Below are positions 22,947 to 35,930 of a stretch of 64,000 bases of DNA, in pieces (the stretch's first letter is position 1; each line of letters starts with the position of its first letter). The notes beneath the pieces are model-generated. The model saw only the letters and a list, made by a program, of their open reading frames with translations. It was not told the DNA's origin and ran no database searches. The DNA comes from Daucus carota subsp. sativus (Eukaryota > Streptophyta > Magnoliopsida > Apiales > Apiaceae), in the NCBI RefSeq assembly GCF_001625215.2, contig NC_030388.2, forward strand, positions 26,586,558-26,650,557, read 5' to 3'. The position numbers and the translations under genes were made by a program.

Positions 22947-25900
22947 ATGAGAGATGGGAATTCCAAGAAAAGCAAGGTCTATTATATTGCTATATCTGTT
23001 TTCTATATTTATATTTTGATGATGATATCTAAGCAAGAAAATTGTATTCACTTGGATTCTGACTCTGTGTATGTGTTTGATGAAGCTCTCCTGGTCAAAA
23101 TCACTTGTTAGGAAGTGGTTCAACATAAAGTGCAAAACTGAGGAATTTGAAGCAGATGATGTAAATGAAGGTGGGTATTTTTAGTTTTAGTATATAATTG
23201 CAGTTATTGGAATATGTTTGCTCTTTGATTGAATATACCTTGTGACTTGTGTCATGTAAAGTCAAAGTTCCTAAGGTGTCACTATTACACTCAGATTTTT
23301 GTTCATATCTAGATTTTCTTCTGAATTTAACTATAAAATATGTAAGTGGATCATTTGATTCTCCTGTGATGTTTTAGCTTTCTAATGATGTTAATGATAG
23401 AATTGGGGGCTCTAAGGTTTATTAATCCTGTTGATATGATCAAATAATCAAATTCGGCTCTTGCTATATCAAATGACATTCCCTTTTTTTTTTTTAGGTG
23501 TTAATGTGGAATGCAGGAAAAGCTTCTCTGAAAGAGAGCCATGTACAATCAAGAAGAGTAAAACAGGTTTGAAATACTTTTTGGCTTTAATTCAGAACTT
23601 GTTTGTCCACCAGCAAGTAAATATAGCAATTAGGAAAAAAGGGAACAAGATAGTTGCTCACACTGCTGCTAAATTTTCTATCTCCTTGGATAATGTCAAT
23701 GATAATAAGGTATTTTCTTTAACTTGTATTCACAGATAACTTTAGTAAGTCCTCTGATCGTGTCCGGAAAGGAAGAGTTGATCTTGACCATCCTCAGGTG
23801 ATAAATGTGCAGAACTATAGGTTTGTCTACTACAATATTTGTAAACTTTTGTGCATTCAGCTCTTTGCTGCTAAGTATAAACAGTTTTCATATATTTAAC
23901 TTTCAATTGCAACAGTATTTTTTCAGCTACCTGGAATGTGGGGGGAAAATCTCCTTCAAGCAGTATGAACCTAGATGATTGGCTTCTTGCCTCACCTCCT
24001 GCAGACATTTATGTACTTGGGTACGAGTCCTTGATTTTGATCTTCATTTATGCTTTTTTCAGCCTTTCTTACTTATAATCAATTGTCACTCAGATTTCAA
24101 GAAATAGTTCCTCTGAACGCCGGTAATATTTTGGGTGCTGAAGACAATGGCCCTGCTAAAAAATGGCTAGCTCTAATTCGCAAAACCTTAAATAATCGTC
24201 CCGGAACAAGTGGAGGAAGTGGACGTTATACACCTTCTCCTATCATCGATCCTATTGTTGAATCAGATGCTGACTTTGAGGGATCAACCAGGCAAAAGAA
24301 CTCATCGTTCTTCCATCGTAGATCATTTCAGGCACCCCGGTACTGGAGAAATGATTGTGACTATACAAGCTCTCAACCTCAACTTGATCGAAGATTTAGT
24401 GTCTGTGACCGAGTGATGTTTGGCCATAGGCCAAGTAATTATGACCCCAACTTTAGGTGGGGTCAGAGGCCAAGTGATTATTCTTCGAGTCACAGGCCAA
24501 GTGACTATTCTTCAAGTCACAGGCCGAGTGATTACTCATCAAGTCGCAGGCCAAGTGATTATTCCTCAGTTCAAAGGTCAAGTGACTATTCTTCAAGCCG
24601 CAGAGCAAGCGACTATTCCTGGGGTCAGAGGCCAAGTGACTATTCCAGATGGGGATCCTCTGATGATGATTACGGGCCTGGAGATTCACCTAGCACTGTT
24701 TTATCCTCACCAATGTTTAATGGCGTGTCTGCACCAGTGGAAGACGGGTACTGCTTAGTTGCAAGCAAGCAAATGGTTGGGGTTTTTCTTACAATATGGG
24801 TGAGAAGCGATTTAAGGGAGCATGTCAGAAACTTGAAAGTATCTTGTGTTGGTAGAGGTTTAATGGGTTATCTTGGAAATAAGGTATCCATTGTTGTGCA
24901 CAAAAACACAGTTTTGTTTCTTTTGATAAAAACTTTAAATAATCGGAATTATATGTTCAGGGGTCCATCTCAGTGAGCATGATGTTGCATCAAACAAGCT
25001 TCTGCTTCGTCTGCAGCCATTTGACCTCGGGACAGAAGGAAGGCGATGAGCTAAGGAGGAATTCTGATGTCATGGAGATCCTAAAGAAGACGAGATTTCC
25101 ACAAGTTCGCAGCGTCTGTATTGACAAGTCCCCAGAAACAATTCTTCAACATGAGTAAGACTTATACCTATTTATCAGCCATATATGTTTTCACACAAGT
25201 TGACATAATATCATCTCGATATTATATAATCTTATAGCCAGTTTCAGTTTAGTGTCTGAACACCCTTGAACTCAGTTTATGTCAGTTCACCATTTCATAT
25301 GAGAACATTACTGAATGAATGGTTATATAATTGATTATCATGATAGATAGAGTACAAAGAGTATTCTAAAAAATTTCATTTTGACCAGTCGAATTATCTG
25401 GCTCGGAGACCTGAATTATCGAATTGCTCTTTCCCACCGAACAGCGAAAGCTCTAGTCGAAATGCAAAATTGGAGAGCTCTGTTAGAGAATGACCAGGCA
25501 TGGCATACATCTCTTTGCTTTAGCATCTTGTTTTACTTTGTATCTTTTAAGAGAAGAATTACTGAAGTACCTCTCTTTTTTTTGGCAGCTGCGAATAGAG
25601 CAGCGTAGGGGTCGTGTGTTTGAAGGGTGGAAGGAAGGTAAAATATACTTCCCACCTACATACAAGTATTCAAATAATTCAGACAGATACACTGGTGAAA
25701 ATATGCACCCAAAAGAGAAACGAAGAACACCTGCATGGTAAGATATCTTAACAAAAACTTATGGGCAAGTGGTGAGTTACATGTTAGGTGATTCAAGGCC
25801 CTAATGTGTTATCTATTTCAATTTTGTGAAGGTGCGATCGAATCTTGTGGTTTGGAGGAGGTCTCCATCAAATGTCTTATGTGCGAGGGGAATCTAGATT

Positions 25901-26054
25901 CTCCGACCATAGACCAGTTTACAGCATATTTTGGGCTGAGGTTGAGTCCTCAAGTAGTGGTTTACGGAGAAGCACGAGTTGTTCGACCTCCAGGATAGAG
26001 GCAGAGGAGTTGTTGCCATACTCGAATGGTTACACTGAACTTTGCTTTTTTTAA
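22947..26054 (+). CDS. Type I inositol polyphosphate 5-phosphatase
   Basis: Ten coding exons: 22947-22976, 23086-23170, 23498-23566, 23736-23820, 23916-24020, 24094-24883, 24961-25154, 25389-25497, 25589-25737, 25832-26054; 1839 nt, 612 residues. It removes the 5-phosphate from inositol phosphates or phosphoinositides, ending IP3-type signals. The basic N-terminus ([11 protein letters not shown]) is typical of plant type I enzymes. Catalytic-domain motifs are WNVGG (96-100), WLGDLNYR (457-464), PAWCDRILW (537-545) and SDHRPV (563-568). The variable insert in exon 6 holds a nine-residue repeat (RPSDYSSSH type). All introns are GT-AG except intron 8, which is GC-AG. Resembles the Arabidopsis IP5P1/IP5P2/CVP2 group; which member is not decided here. 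Appears intact. Confidence 0.93.
24467..24652 (+). repeat. 27-bp coding tandem repeat (RPSDYSSSH units) in the 5-phosphatase
   Basis: About seven in-frame units of 27 bp, residues about 250-311, following the pattern R-(P/S/A)-S-D-Y-S-x-x-(H/R/Q) and preceded by a degenerate RPSNYDPNF unit. It lies in the spacer between the two halves of the catalytic domain. Because the unit lacks stops in several frames it also creates spurious open frames on both strands. Confidence 0.9.
25498..25588 (+). other. GC-AG intron in the 5-phosphatase gene
   Basis: The exon reads GAGAATGACCAG and is followed by GCATGG; the next exon starts CTGCGAATAGAGCAG after TTTTTTTTGGCAG. Only this junction keeps the conserved reading [17 protein letters not shown]. 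No GT donor nearby preserves the frame, so the 91-bp intron uses a GC donor. Confidence 0.88.
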
Positions 26055-28140
26055 CAGTTTGCGCCTCTGCGGTAATTCTTGAACTCATAATTCTTTTATA
26101 CTAATGCCAACATATAAGTATATAACTACTTGAACTTGGAGATGCTCATTCGCGCACTTATTCTTGGTTGCAGGCAGATATTATAATTTGGTGGCACAAT
26201 TTTGAAGGTTGATGGAGACATTTTTATATACTCATACTGAAAAAAGTAAGTATTTGAGGTCGAGCTAATTTTTGGTGTGCAGTTAGTTTATTTAGCCTAA
26301 CTTAATAATTCTTTCGATAATCCCTGACAGAAAACTCTAACAGAACTGCTAACTTATTCCAAGCTAGAAGAGATCACATTTAAACCATTATTTCCGGTTC
26401 AACAACCAATTGCAACATAGACTAACGAAGTCCCACTTCACGGGATCTCAAGTTCCCTTCAAGTTCTTAAGGTACTAAAATGTTGTACTATTGTAAATAC
26501 ATGACAGAAAGTCGAAAATATAGCTAAACCAATTAGTATCATTTATCAACATAATATCTTTGTATTGCAGGTTGAACTTAATTGATCAGAGATAGCCAAG
26601 TGGGTAACTGATGAAGAGTTTATTCAAGATTCTTTTGTGAACTGTACAAACCTAACTGCCTGGAAGAGAATGGAGTTTGTGAAAATAATCATTAGGCTTC
26701 AACTTTTTGTTTTAAATGAAGAGAGAACTGGGGAGTGATGTGTACATTAAATCTGACTGTATATACACACTCTTTTTCTATAGTAGTAAAGAGTTTGAAA
26801 AATATGATTCTAAGAAGTCCTCTTGTTGTTTCTTTATCTGTTGATGATCTACTGTAAAAGCTGTTTGTTGTTCACTCACCATCTCCACTGCATGTCTGCT
26901 TTTCATTTTTATTAATGCATGTGTATGATGAACAAGAAACCAGAGAAAAATTAGAAAGACAAAGAAGACAGTTTCACAGAAATGGCAGTATGTTGGTGGG
27001 AAGTCAGAAACATGTTTGTCTTTTCTGTTCAACTTATTATCAAATTAGGAACTTTTTGCATGCTAGGGGACTCTGGGTAAAAAACAGAGTTTATATACAT
27101 TTACAAGAGTGGGCTGAGTATTGCAGTCAGCTGTGCCTTCATTTTAGATTAAAGTAACTGCACTGCAGTGCTGCCTGCTGGAGTGCTGGTAATCTGGCAT
27201 CCAATAATCTGATAACTTATGTTGTAATGGAGAATATGTTGAAAACCAATTCATCCATTTTTGGGTCGAAGACGTCGAAGATTTTTGTCAAACCAGAACT
27301 CTGGTACCATGTTGAGAAGTGGTCAGTCTAAAATCTCCATGTTGAGAATCAGTTCATTTAATATTTTAAGAGAAAGACCCATTTAGATATCATGCTATAT
27401 TTCAACATAATACAAAACTTTGACATTTTTCATTTGGCAAGGGTTACCAAACAAGGTTGATCATTTGGATGCATGCATAAGATACCATGTAAGGCATAAA
27501 CACATGAGACAGTAGCTTGTTCTATTTTCGGGAAAAATATTGACAAGATGATATTTTTCGAAATTAAGTTATTTTCCGTGAAGCAGGATAATCATCAGAT
27601 AAATTAATAAGCAGAAGAAGATTAATATAAAAATACAGAGCAAAAGAGAGACAAAAAGATAAACATTCTATGCTTGTGCTTCACTCGACCACCTAGTGAT
27701 GATTTGACTGAAAAAAGGGTGTCGCCTCTTGTGCTTGTCTTAATATATCCATATAATCCCACAGTTATTGTCACTACTGTACATCTCTATAAATATATTC
27801 TTGCTTTAGGTCTTTAACTGGAAGCTAGATTTAGAGCTTGTTTCTAAATGCTACTGCTGCTACTACAATTCTGTTTGAAAAACAGAGCTTGAAGCGAAAA
27901 TAAAGAGGTCGGAGAGGTGATTGGACGGACACTGTTTTTTCAGTGCACCAGTTTAATTTATAAATTAAATATTAAAGTTGGGATTGAGCTATATTTGGTT
28001 ACATGTATTGAGTTCTATTCCACTGCAAATCATTATTATACAAATTAAATACAAAAATGTATATTTTGGGGTCCGAAATTAATCCGGATGTGGGTCTAGA
28101 TGGGGCTCCGGTGAGACCCAATAGGACAGGGATGAGGCTA
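26055..28140. other. 3' flank of the 5-phosphatase gene and intergenic
   Basis: The 3' UTR probably extends several hundred bases and may itself be spliced (acceptor-like TTGCAG at about 26169-26174 and TTGCAG near 26566-26571). Beyond about 26.8 kb there is AT-rich spacer. Frames at 26778-27157 carry no recognised motif. Confidence 0.45.
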
Positions 28141-28148
28141 GTACCTGG

Positions 28149-28811
28149 TAGGTCTGTCAATGGAGCGGAGCTCCGACCCGATCCGATCCGATCCGGGGCC
28201 TTTTTAGTGGATATAGATTCATCGAAATAAAATCCGATCCGAAATTTGATCCGATAAGAAAAATCCGATTATAAATAAATATATATATAAATAATAAATA
28301 TCAATAATAAATATCAATAAATAAATACATTAAATTTTTTTAGTTGCAGTAGTTATTTTTAGTTATAGTAGTCCCTGGATATTAGTTATGTGAGTCGTGG
28401 GTTGTGATTGTGTTTGATTAATTGTTTAATTAACTAGTACGAATGAGTTGTAAAGTTATAGCAAATAGTATTAGTATCTTGAAAATTCTATCATTTTGTG
28501 TATTTTGCCTCTTAATTTGTGATTTTTAATAAAATAAAAATGTAAGAAGCTATTTCGATCACGGCGTCTCATTTCATCATATCCTTCCTTTAAGAATCAC
28601 TGACATTATTTTTTAAAAAAATATTTTTAAATCTAAGTAAAAAAACTAAATGGATCCGGATATCCGATCCGTGATCCTAATGGATCCGGATATGGATCGG
28701 CCTGTAAAAAATCCGGTCCCGATCCGATCCGAATCCGAATCCGATAAAATAAATGGATATGGATATGAATTTAGGCTGATCCGATCCGAACCCGATCCAT
28801 TGACAGACCTA
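28149..28811. mobile_element. hAT element with GATCCGATCC arrays at both ends
   Basis: 663 bp, starting TAGGTCTGTCAATGGA and ending TCCATTGACAGACCTA, with a perfect 8-bp duplication GTACCTGG at 28141-28148 and 28812-28819. Each end has a short array of GATCC-type repeats in inverted orientation around an AT-rich core. Non-coding; the 67-codon frame at 28650 is the array. Confidence 0.9.
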
Positions 28812-28968
28812 GTACCTGGCAGGACTATGATAAGGCTAACTTCTGTTTTTTAGAATTAAATCGAGTTTGTCCAACTCTTGATAAGACTCTGGTGAACACA
28901 AGATAAATTGTGTGGTGCGGAGATGGATCTTAGATCGGTGATGTCATACAGAGATGGGTAGTGACATG

Positions 28969-29961
28969 TAGGGGTGAACAAAACCGAACCGAACCCGTAA
29001 AACCGAACCGGACCGTATAATTTTGGTTCGATTTGGTTTCATTTTTCTGAAAATTTCGGTTAATTCGGTTTTTCGGTTTGAACCGAAAAGAATTTCAATT
29101 CGATTCGGTTTTTAATATAATATTTCGGTTTAAACCGAAATAACCGAACTTTTTATTACATATAAAATAGATATATTTTATATACATTATATATAGATAA
29201 TTTTAGAATCTAACGTCCTTAATTGACTAACAAAGCGCGGCTCGACTTGGCTTAACCGATTAAGAGCAGAGGTAGCCTGGAGATTGTATGGTGCAGAATG
29301 TATGCGGATCGCGGAGATTGCAAGCATATTGATTGTTTTTTAATTACACTGGAGTTTTGTAATACAAATGATGATATACTTTTTACATGTTTGCTTGATA
29401 ATTGGCCACTGGTTACTACTCCCTCTGTCTCTCTCATTTCTTTACAGTTATTATTTTGAGATGTCCCTCTTATTTCTTTACGTTACTATAAATAGTAAGT
29501 TTTTCTCATCATTACACCCACTATCTTCCCCTACTATCTCATATTTAACAATAAAAACTAGTATTACACCCACTACTTTCCTCCACTATCTCAAATCTAT
29601 TATTAAATATTGATAGGTCCCACCACTTTACCCACTTTCATCTAATTTTACTCATTTTTCATACATTGCCTTGGTCTCCGTGTCTCCCTCCAATGTAAAC
29701 AATTGAGGGGGACTTATTACCGCTAATCTGTCACTCTTCTGGTGTCTCAGATTCCCAGTACTCAGCATCAGCATTTCATGGTTTTAAGAATTTCGGTTTA
29801 AGAAAATCGAAACCGAAACCAAACCGAAATAATTCGGTTGGTTCGGTTCGGTTTAAAATAATAATTCGGTTCGGTTCGGTTTTTGAAAAAAGCACACTTT
29901 GGTTTTCGGTTTTTTCGGTTCGGTTCGGTTTTGAACCGAACCGACCGAATGCTCAGCCCTA
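28969..29961. mobile_element. hAT element with CCGAACCGAA arrays and a nested MITE
   Basis: 993 bp, TAGGGGTGAACA to CTCAGCCCTA, with a perfect 8-bp duplication GTGACATG at 28961-28968 and 29962-29969. The ends carry ACCGAACCG / CGGTTCGGTT arrays. A Stowaway-like MITE (29419-29713) is nested in the core. Confidence 0.9.
29419..29713. mobile_element. Stowaway-like MITE nested in a hAT element
   Basis: Left end CTCCCTCTGTCTCTCTCATT after TA (29417-29418). The right end stops at TTGAGGGGGAC and lacks the last GGAGGGAG, so it is slightly truncated. Interior matches the element at 41634-41938. Confidence 0.75.
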
Positions 29962-30088
29962 GTGACATGCAAAAAGTAGGTCATGTTATTAGGGTGAATT
30001 TTTTTAATTTATATTTTGGTGAGTTGTATTTTAACAATTCTCCCCGTCTATTAGTATAACTGCATATGCATCTGATGTATTATCATTA

Positions 30089-30323
30089 CTCCCTCTGTTT
30101 TTTAATATATGACGTTTGACTTTTTGGCACACACTTTTAAGTGCTTTGACCGGATAGTTAAATGTATTATTTTTGAAATTTTCTTTTTCTGAATAAAAAT
30201 ATGTAATCAAAATTTTAATTTACAAAAAAAATCAGTTAAAAATAATAAGTTTTACTACCCGGTCAACCCACCTAAAGATAAGTGCACAAGTCAAAAGTGT
30301 CATATAAAAAAAAACAGAGGGAG
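30089..30323. mobile_element. Stowaway-like MITE
   Basis: CTCCCTCTGTTTTTTAATAT to AACAGAGGGAG, with TA at 30087-30088 and 30324-30325. Confidence 0.8.
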
Positions 30324-30582
30324 TATCATTTTAGATTTAATTTCAAATAAAACCATATAATTTACCGTCTCGGGTTTATTATTAACCTGCAATGTAGCTA
30401 TCATCCAGAATGTAGAGTATTATTGTTTGGCACTCCAATTATTCGAGATGTGTCATTTATTGCTACTGTTCTAGACTCCAGAGCAAGATTTTCGCGAACT
30501 TAGGAAGACAAGGCAAGTGGCTCTGCAATTTCTCTAGTTAATTAATTCCTCCGTATTTTTGCGTTCACTTAATTAAATGGTG

Positions 30583-30818
30583 CTCTCTCCATCCCAAATT
30601 AGATGAGCTAGTTGATTTTGGGCACATAATTTAAGGTGTATTGACCGACTAGTTCCGAAATTTATTTTTTTTTTAATTTTTTTTGTAAATTAAAATTTCA
30701 TTTTAAATTTTTATTTGCAAAGTAAAATTTTAAAAATATGTAATATAGCTATGCGGTTAATGAACTTTAAAATGCGTGCCCGAAGTTAGCGAGCTCATCT
30801 AATTTGGGATGAAGGGAG
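30583..30818. mobile_element. Stowaway-like MITE
   Basis: CTCTCTCCATCCCAAATTAG at the left and CTAATTTGGGATGAAGGGAG at the right, inverted, with TA following at 30819-30820. The left TA has mutated. Closely related to 37458-37694. Confidence 0.75.
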
Positions 30819-33381
30819 TAACGTGTAATTCAGAATTTGAGAAGTTGTGCGATGCTTTTCTATAATTAAAATTTGACTGAGGAAAAAAAAGACAGGTCCA
30901 GCATGCAGCGGCTATGAATAAAAAAATGATGGTGTATAGTTCGATCTTTATTATTTTATGGGACTTAATGCACATGTTATCGAATACCGGAAGCTAAATT
31001 CAGTTATTTTTTGTAACTTGCTGTGAATGTTTGCACTCGTTGTACGTGCAACTGCTGCTGAACATGGGAATATTGAATAGTTCACAATAATAAAAGGTGT
31101 ACTTCACTCGGATTTTAATAGATTATATATTATTTATAAATCTATATCTATATCTATATCTATATCTATATAATCCTAATTCCTAAATACAAAGAAAATG
31201 AAAAAGTACAAAAACTACCCTTTCCTAATTTCAAATTTAACCACAGCAAAGGTCCTTTCTGTCAAATTACTCATAAGTTGGATGATCCATTACTTACTGG
31301 GTATGACCCATAGATTTGTAACACTCAATCATGCTTTACCACATGCAAGATCCGGTTTCTCACGGGTCATCCAACCAGATATTTGAAAATCAGCAGTTCA
31401 AACTCTGCATAATTTCAGGCTCCTATAAGTCAAATAAATAACTGCTTTCCATAATCTTTGAAGGACAGTTTACACACACGTTATTTTCTTTGTTTCACAT
31501 TTGCATCTTCTCCAGATTTCTAAATCTTCATTGTCGTCGATGATCGAACAGGTTAGTTTTTCAATCTCTTAATGATTGGTTACTATTCGAATAAATTCCG
31601 ATCCGCACTGAAATTGGTGACCATGATAATTGTCAGGGTGCATCTCCAGTGTTTTCGTTTGATTGTGTCATAGCCGTTGTCGTTTCTTTTTGTTTTCTGT
31701 GAATGGGTTTTAACTGGTTGTTTAGACAAATTTGCGAGCAGATCGTAAGCGCGTCCCTTTCGGTGTGGTTTCGCCTTCGTCTGGTGAGCATAACTAACCA
31801 TTACTGATACTTATCGCACATTGCTTGAATAGTTTTGGGTGTTGTCAGGACAACATAGACAGTGTTCATAGTCCGGTCACTCTAGGCCTCCTCAAGTAAT
31901 TAGCTTTACAGGAAGGGACACTGTTTAGCTTTGCAATCCAGAAAAAAAAAAAAAGAGTTTTTATCAATTACTTTGAAAAGTCCAGAATCTTATGGACTAT
32001 TGTTAATGAGGATTATGTAAAAAAGAAGTCTTATTTTTATTAGTAAATAGTTTACTCATATCTAATAGATGGAAATTAGCATATGTTTCATAGCCCAGTT
32101 TATTAAATATGTAGTACATTATAAGCCCAATTTTGCGATTGATACAAATTCTCTATCAGTGGTTGGAATATTTGTAATATATAACCCAAGGTCCAGGTTA
32201 AAATATCAGTATTGTTAAGTCCGCGTTCTATCAGTTGTCATGGAGACTTTGAACAAAGTGGTGTATTGGGACAACAAAATGCACAATGTATACATGGCAT
32301 TCTTACTAACCTTTTCTCGCTTTGACATTCTTTATAATTGATTCTTATCTTAGATTCTGGCGTTACACATGTCATTGGTCCAAATCCGTGAATCAGAGTG
32401 ATGCATTCAAGCTCACAACACCAGCACAAGGTATTTGTCTATTTCCGTATTCGTGTGCTATTTGTCATGCCTTTTTCCTATTTTTTATAGCTGAAAATGT
32501 AAATATCCAATTACATATGTACTATCCTTACTCTTACCTAGAGACATTTACCAGTAACGATAATAATTCTATTGACATCCTGACATAGCTGCATGTCAAA
32601 TTAATTGAATTTGTGTACGAATCTGAAGCTTATTATGTGTGAAACAAATAGCAGTTGCCAATTACATACTCCATCTAACAAAATCAAGTTCCACAGCCAG
32701 GGAGAAGACTTTATTGCAAGAGAGTGTAGATCAGATATATTTCCACCACCATATAGTTCATATCTAAGTTTTTAATTTTTGGAGCTATGGAATGGCCGCG
32801 TACTGTCTTGGAACAGAAGGCAGAGGAAATTAAATGTTTTTTTCACGGTTTCTGTTATACTAACTACCAAGCATGTCCTATGCCTATCCTCAAGTTTGCA
32901 CTATTAGTCCTAATCTTTAGTGCGTAGTTACATCAGGTAAATAACTTACTTTATTATTGGTTTTCCTGCAATTAGTACTTTATTAGTAGAACCAAATTGC
33001 TACATTATCAGAACGTGTTTCCTACATGCTTATAGCTGTCATCTTCTTTTGGGTGTCAACAATTGACGGAACCTAATATAAAGGTTGTTTTCAGGCTGTC
33101 ACTGTTGCATACGCTGTATACCTGCACAAGATCAGTGTACACCTTCAACCCGCAGTGGATAAATATGTGGTAGGATTTTTTAGCCTTCTTAGTATATTTA
33201 AATGTTTATGTATATTATATTAAATTGATTCTTGATATAGCTTTCATCTTGACATCGCCTACAATATTGTACAAAATTCGCAAAAAGTTCACGCACTCTA
33301 AATGTGTTTTCTGGTTGTACTTTGTTAACAAAAAACATTTTAATCTTTAAGATTACTGAAAGCAATATATGGATGCTGCAG

Positions 33382-33565
33382 GGTTATGTTGTATACCGTG
33401 TCCGTGTAAAACATGGTGGACGCAAGAGACCTGTTCAGGGGTACTGTGTATGGAAAGCCAACAAACCAAGGTGTGACTCAGCTGTAATTTCAGCGCAGCA
33501 AGCAATCAGTTGCTGAGGAATGTGCTGGCCGAAAACTTGCTAGCCTAAAGGTTCTCAATTCTTAC
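33382..33565 (+). pseudogene. Ribosomal protein L15 fragment (broken)
   Basis: After an acceptor-like CTGCAG, the frame reads GYVVYRVRVKHGGRKRPV, the conserved middle of eukaryotic RPL15. A 2-nt deletion then shifts the frame; the +1 frame continues VYGKPTNQGVTQL, a stop, then FQRSKQSVAEECAGRKLAS. Similarity ends abruptly at LNSY. Frameshift plus internal stop make it non-functional. Its start at an exon-like border implies capture of genomic DNA rather than cDNA. It sits inside the probable Helitron. Confidence 0.85.
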
Positions 33566-35690
33566 CATAATTTTAGGCACGCAGTCTGCTTGCACCTCGA
33601 TTTTACCCTTCATTTTCGCCCTAACAATCTCTTCACTCATCCAATCCGTTTTGATTTCAAATTTCAACACAAACTTAACCTCCAAAATATCAATCTTCAG
33701 TTGAGTTTTTATTAGTGTTTTGTTGTCAAACAGGTTGCATCCATAGACATTTCTGATCAGTTTCATCTTCATCTTGAATGGTTGATTTTCATCAAAGATT
33801 GTATTCTATATGGTGATTTGAGCGTATGGATCTGACAGGTTAGTAACCCAAGTTCCAATATTCACTTAGTAACTCTGTATTTCGATTTTACATCACTAAC
33901 TAACATAAAGATGCGCAGGCCGAAAATAGAATTCTCATAGTCCGTTGTCTCTTTTTTGGACAAAAATGGTAGGTTCTTTAGCAGTCATGTTTACATTGTT
34001 ATCTGGATGTTTTGATTTGTAACATCAAGGTATGTAATGTTTTGAATCCAGATACCCCGCGGCATTACTTATCTCTCAATTCCAAAGGGATGTTGGCAGT
34101 TGTTCAGGGATATTGCGATTCTCACAAGTAGTTTGTCTTTTTCATGAGTTTATTCATGTGGTATGTTTAACCTCTACATGAAGCATGTACATTAATAATA
34201 GTTCTATGCTTCTCCCCTGTCAGTGATGTGAAATTTCTGTTATGACTATCTGTTTCAGGTCCATCATATTTGCAATCGTGCATCATTTCCTAATTTTTTT
34301 CAGGCTTCGCCTTGACCCTGACTTTGTAGAGAATCTGGTAAGAATTTAATATATTGTTATATAGTAAAATTTATATTTGGTAAGAGAAGAAACTTATGCT
34401 GACATATTTAATTGTACTCTGTCCATGTCCTCCTTCCATAGGTGTTATGATAACATAGCTCTAAAGATATCTGGTTTATCATCAGGTAAATAGTATATTA
34501 TATTTGATATTATAATTTCTAATTGTATTATATGATAAGCTTTTTTATTTATATACACCAAGTCTTATACGGTAAACATGTACAGATAAGTTAACTTCGG
34601 TACAAGGATGAAAAATTTAGTAGGTGAATGGATGTGAATGGATCACAATGTTGAAGTGGTCAGAACCAGAAGATCCACTTGAGTCACCTGGTTCCAACTT
34701 TTGCAGCATATATAGAAACATATACAAGCATAATCACCGTCGCATTTGAAACAGCCTTCCTAAGAAGAGCTTATATTTAGACTGCAGTCCTCCGCAGATT
34801 GCTGCCACAGACCAAGTTTAGAGTATTTAGACCAGCAAACAGCCGTGTTGCAATAGAGTATGGAATTGCAGAGATTATGTTTCAGGCCTTCTCATATGCT
34901 TTTCCATATGATGCATTCACCTGGTAAAATTTTCATCCTTTGCGCTCTGATTTTCTACATGATAAATAGTCAGATTTTGAGATTGGTCAATTGATCTTTG
35001 ATTTAAAGAGTTTTAGGAACTGGTTGAATCACCGAAAAATATCCATGATCATATCGAATATTCTAACAAAAAAAGTATTGTGTTAGGCCAATTTGTGTCC
35101 CCAAGAGCCAGGACCCATTTATTACGCTAAACTAAGCATGATATGATTAAAGGTGATTTAGACATAATTAGAATGACTCACCTCTCTGATACTAAATCAA
35201 AATTCTTTACACTAAAGATATTATTTAGTCATGTGAAACAACTCGATCTTCAACACATTCATACTAAAAATGACTATAATTTGTAAACTGTGTTACCTAA
35301 ATAAGAAAAATGTTCGATGCCTATCTTTGATATTAGATATGATTTTTAACATGAAGGGGGATATTGTGCTTGACGTGAATATTCATGAAGGAACATAGAG
35401 TGGCATTTCATGAGAAGTTAAAGGGAAACAACTTTGTTGCCACATATATTACTACTTGCAGATATCTTAAATATTCATGGTTGAATAATATATAGTTTTG
35501 TTGAAACTGGCTTTACAAAAAGTTCTAATCAAATCAGGGTCATATATGTTGATGATGAGTATGTTTAACCTTTACATTTGCTGGCAAAAATACCAAATAC
35601 TTCTGTGATTTCATTAGCTGACAGTTATAGAACTTTATTCACAAAATTTGCTTTACGAGTCTGAGGAAAGTGATCTCTGATTTAAATTTA

Positions 35691-35890
35691 GGGTCCTGGT
35701 CCCTGACAACCAGTTGTCAGGGACAGGTTATTTAACACACACTTCCAGGGCCGTCGGATCTATATTTCAAGGGCCCAGATTAAAACTTCGTTTTTTTAAG
35801 ATCCAGACCATTGAAATACAGATCTTATGGTAATGGAGTTGTGTGTTAGATAAAGCCTCCCTGACAATCAGTTGTCTGGGACCAAAACCC
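35691..35890. mobile_element. Mutator-like MITE, 200 bp, 9-bp duplication
   Basis: Perfect duplication TTAAATTTA at 35682-35690 and 35891-35899. Inverted ends GGGTCCTGGTCCCTGACAAC and, from the right, GGGTTTTGGTCCCAGACAAC. Inserted 40 bp before the HIT fragment. Confidence 0.85.
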
Positions 35891-35930
35891 TTAAATTTAA
35901 TTTTATATGGATGTTTATTATTTTTCATAG

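Noticed and set aside
24420..24758. Long alternative-frame and minus-strand readings in the 5-phosphatase exon
   Set aside because: Shadows of the stop-free 27-bp coding repeat.
33096..33171. Exon-like piece (AVTVAYAVYLHKISVHLQPAV) between AG and GT inside the probable Helitron
   Set aside because: May be a captured exon, but I cannot assign it to any family and do not call it.
34840..34922. Exon-like piece (SRVAIEYGIAEIMFQAFSYA) ending at a GT in the probable Helitron
   Set aside because: No family recognised; left as unassigned sequence.
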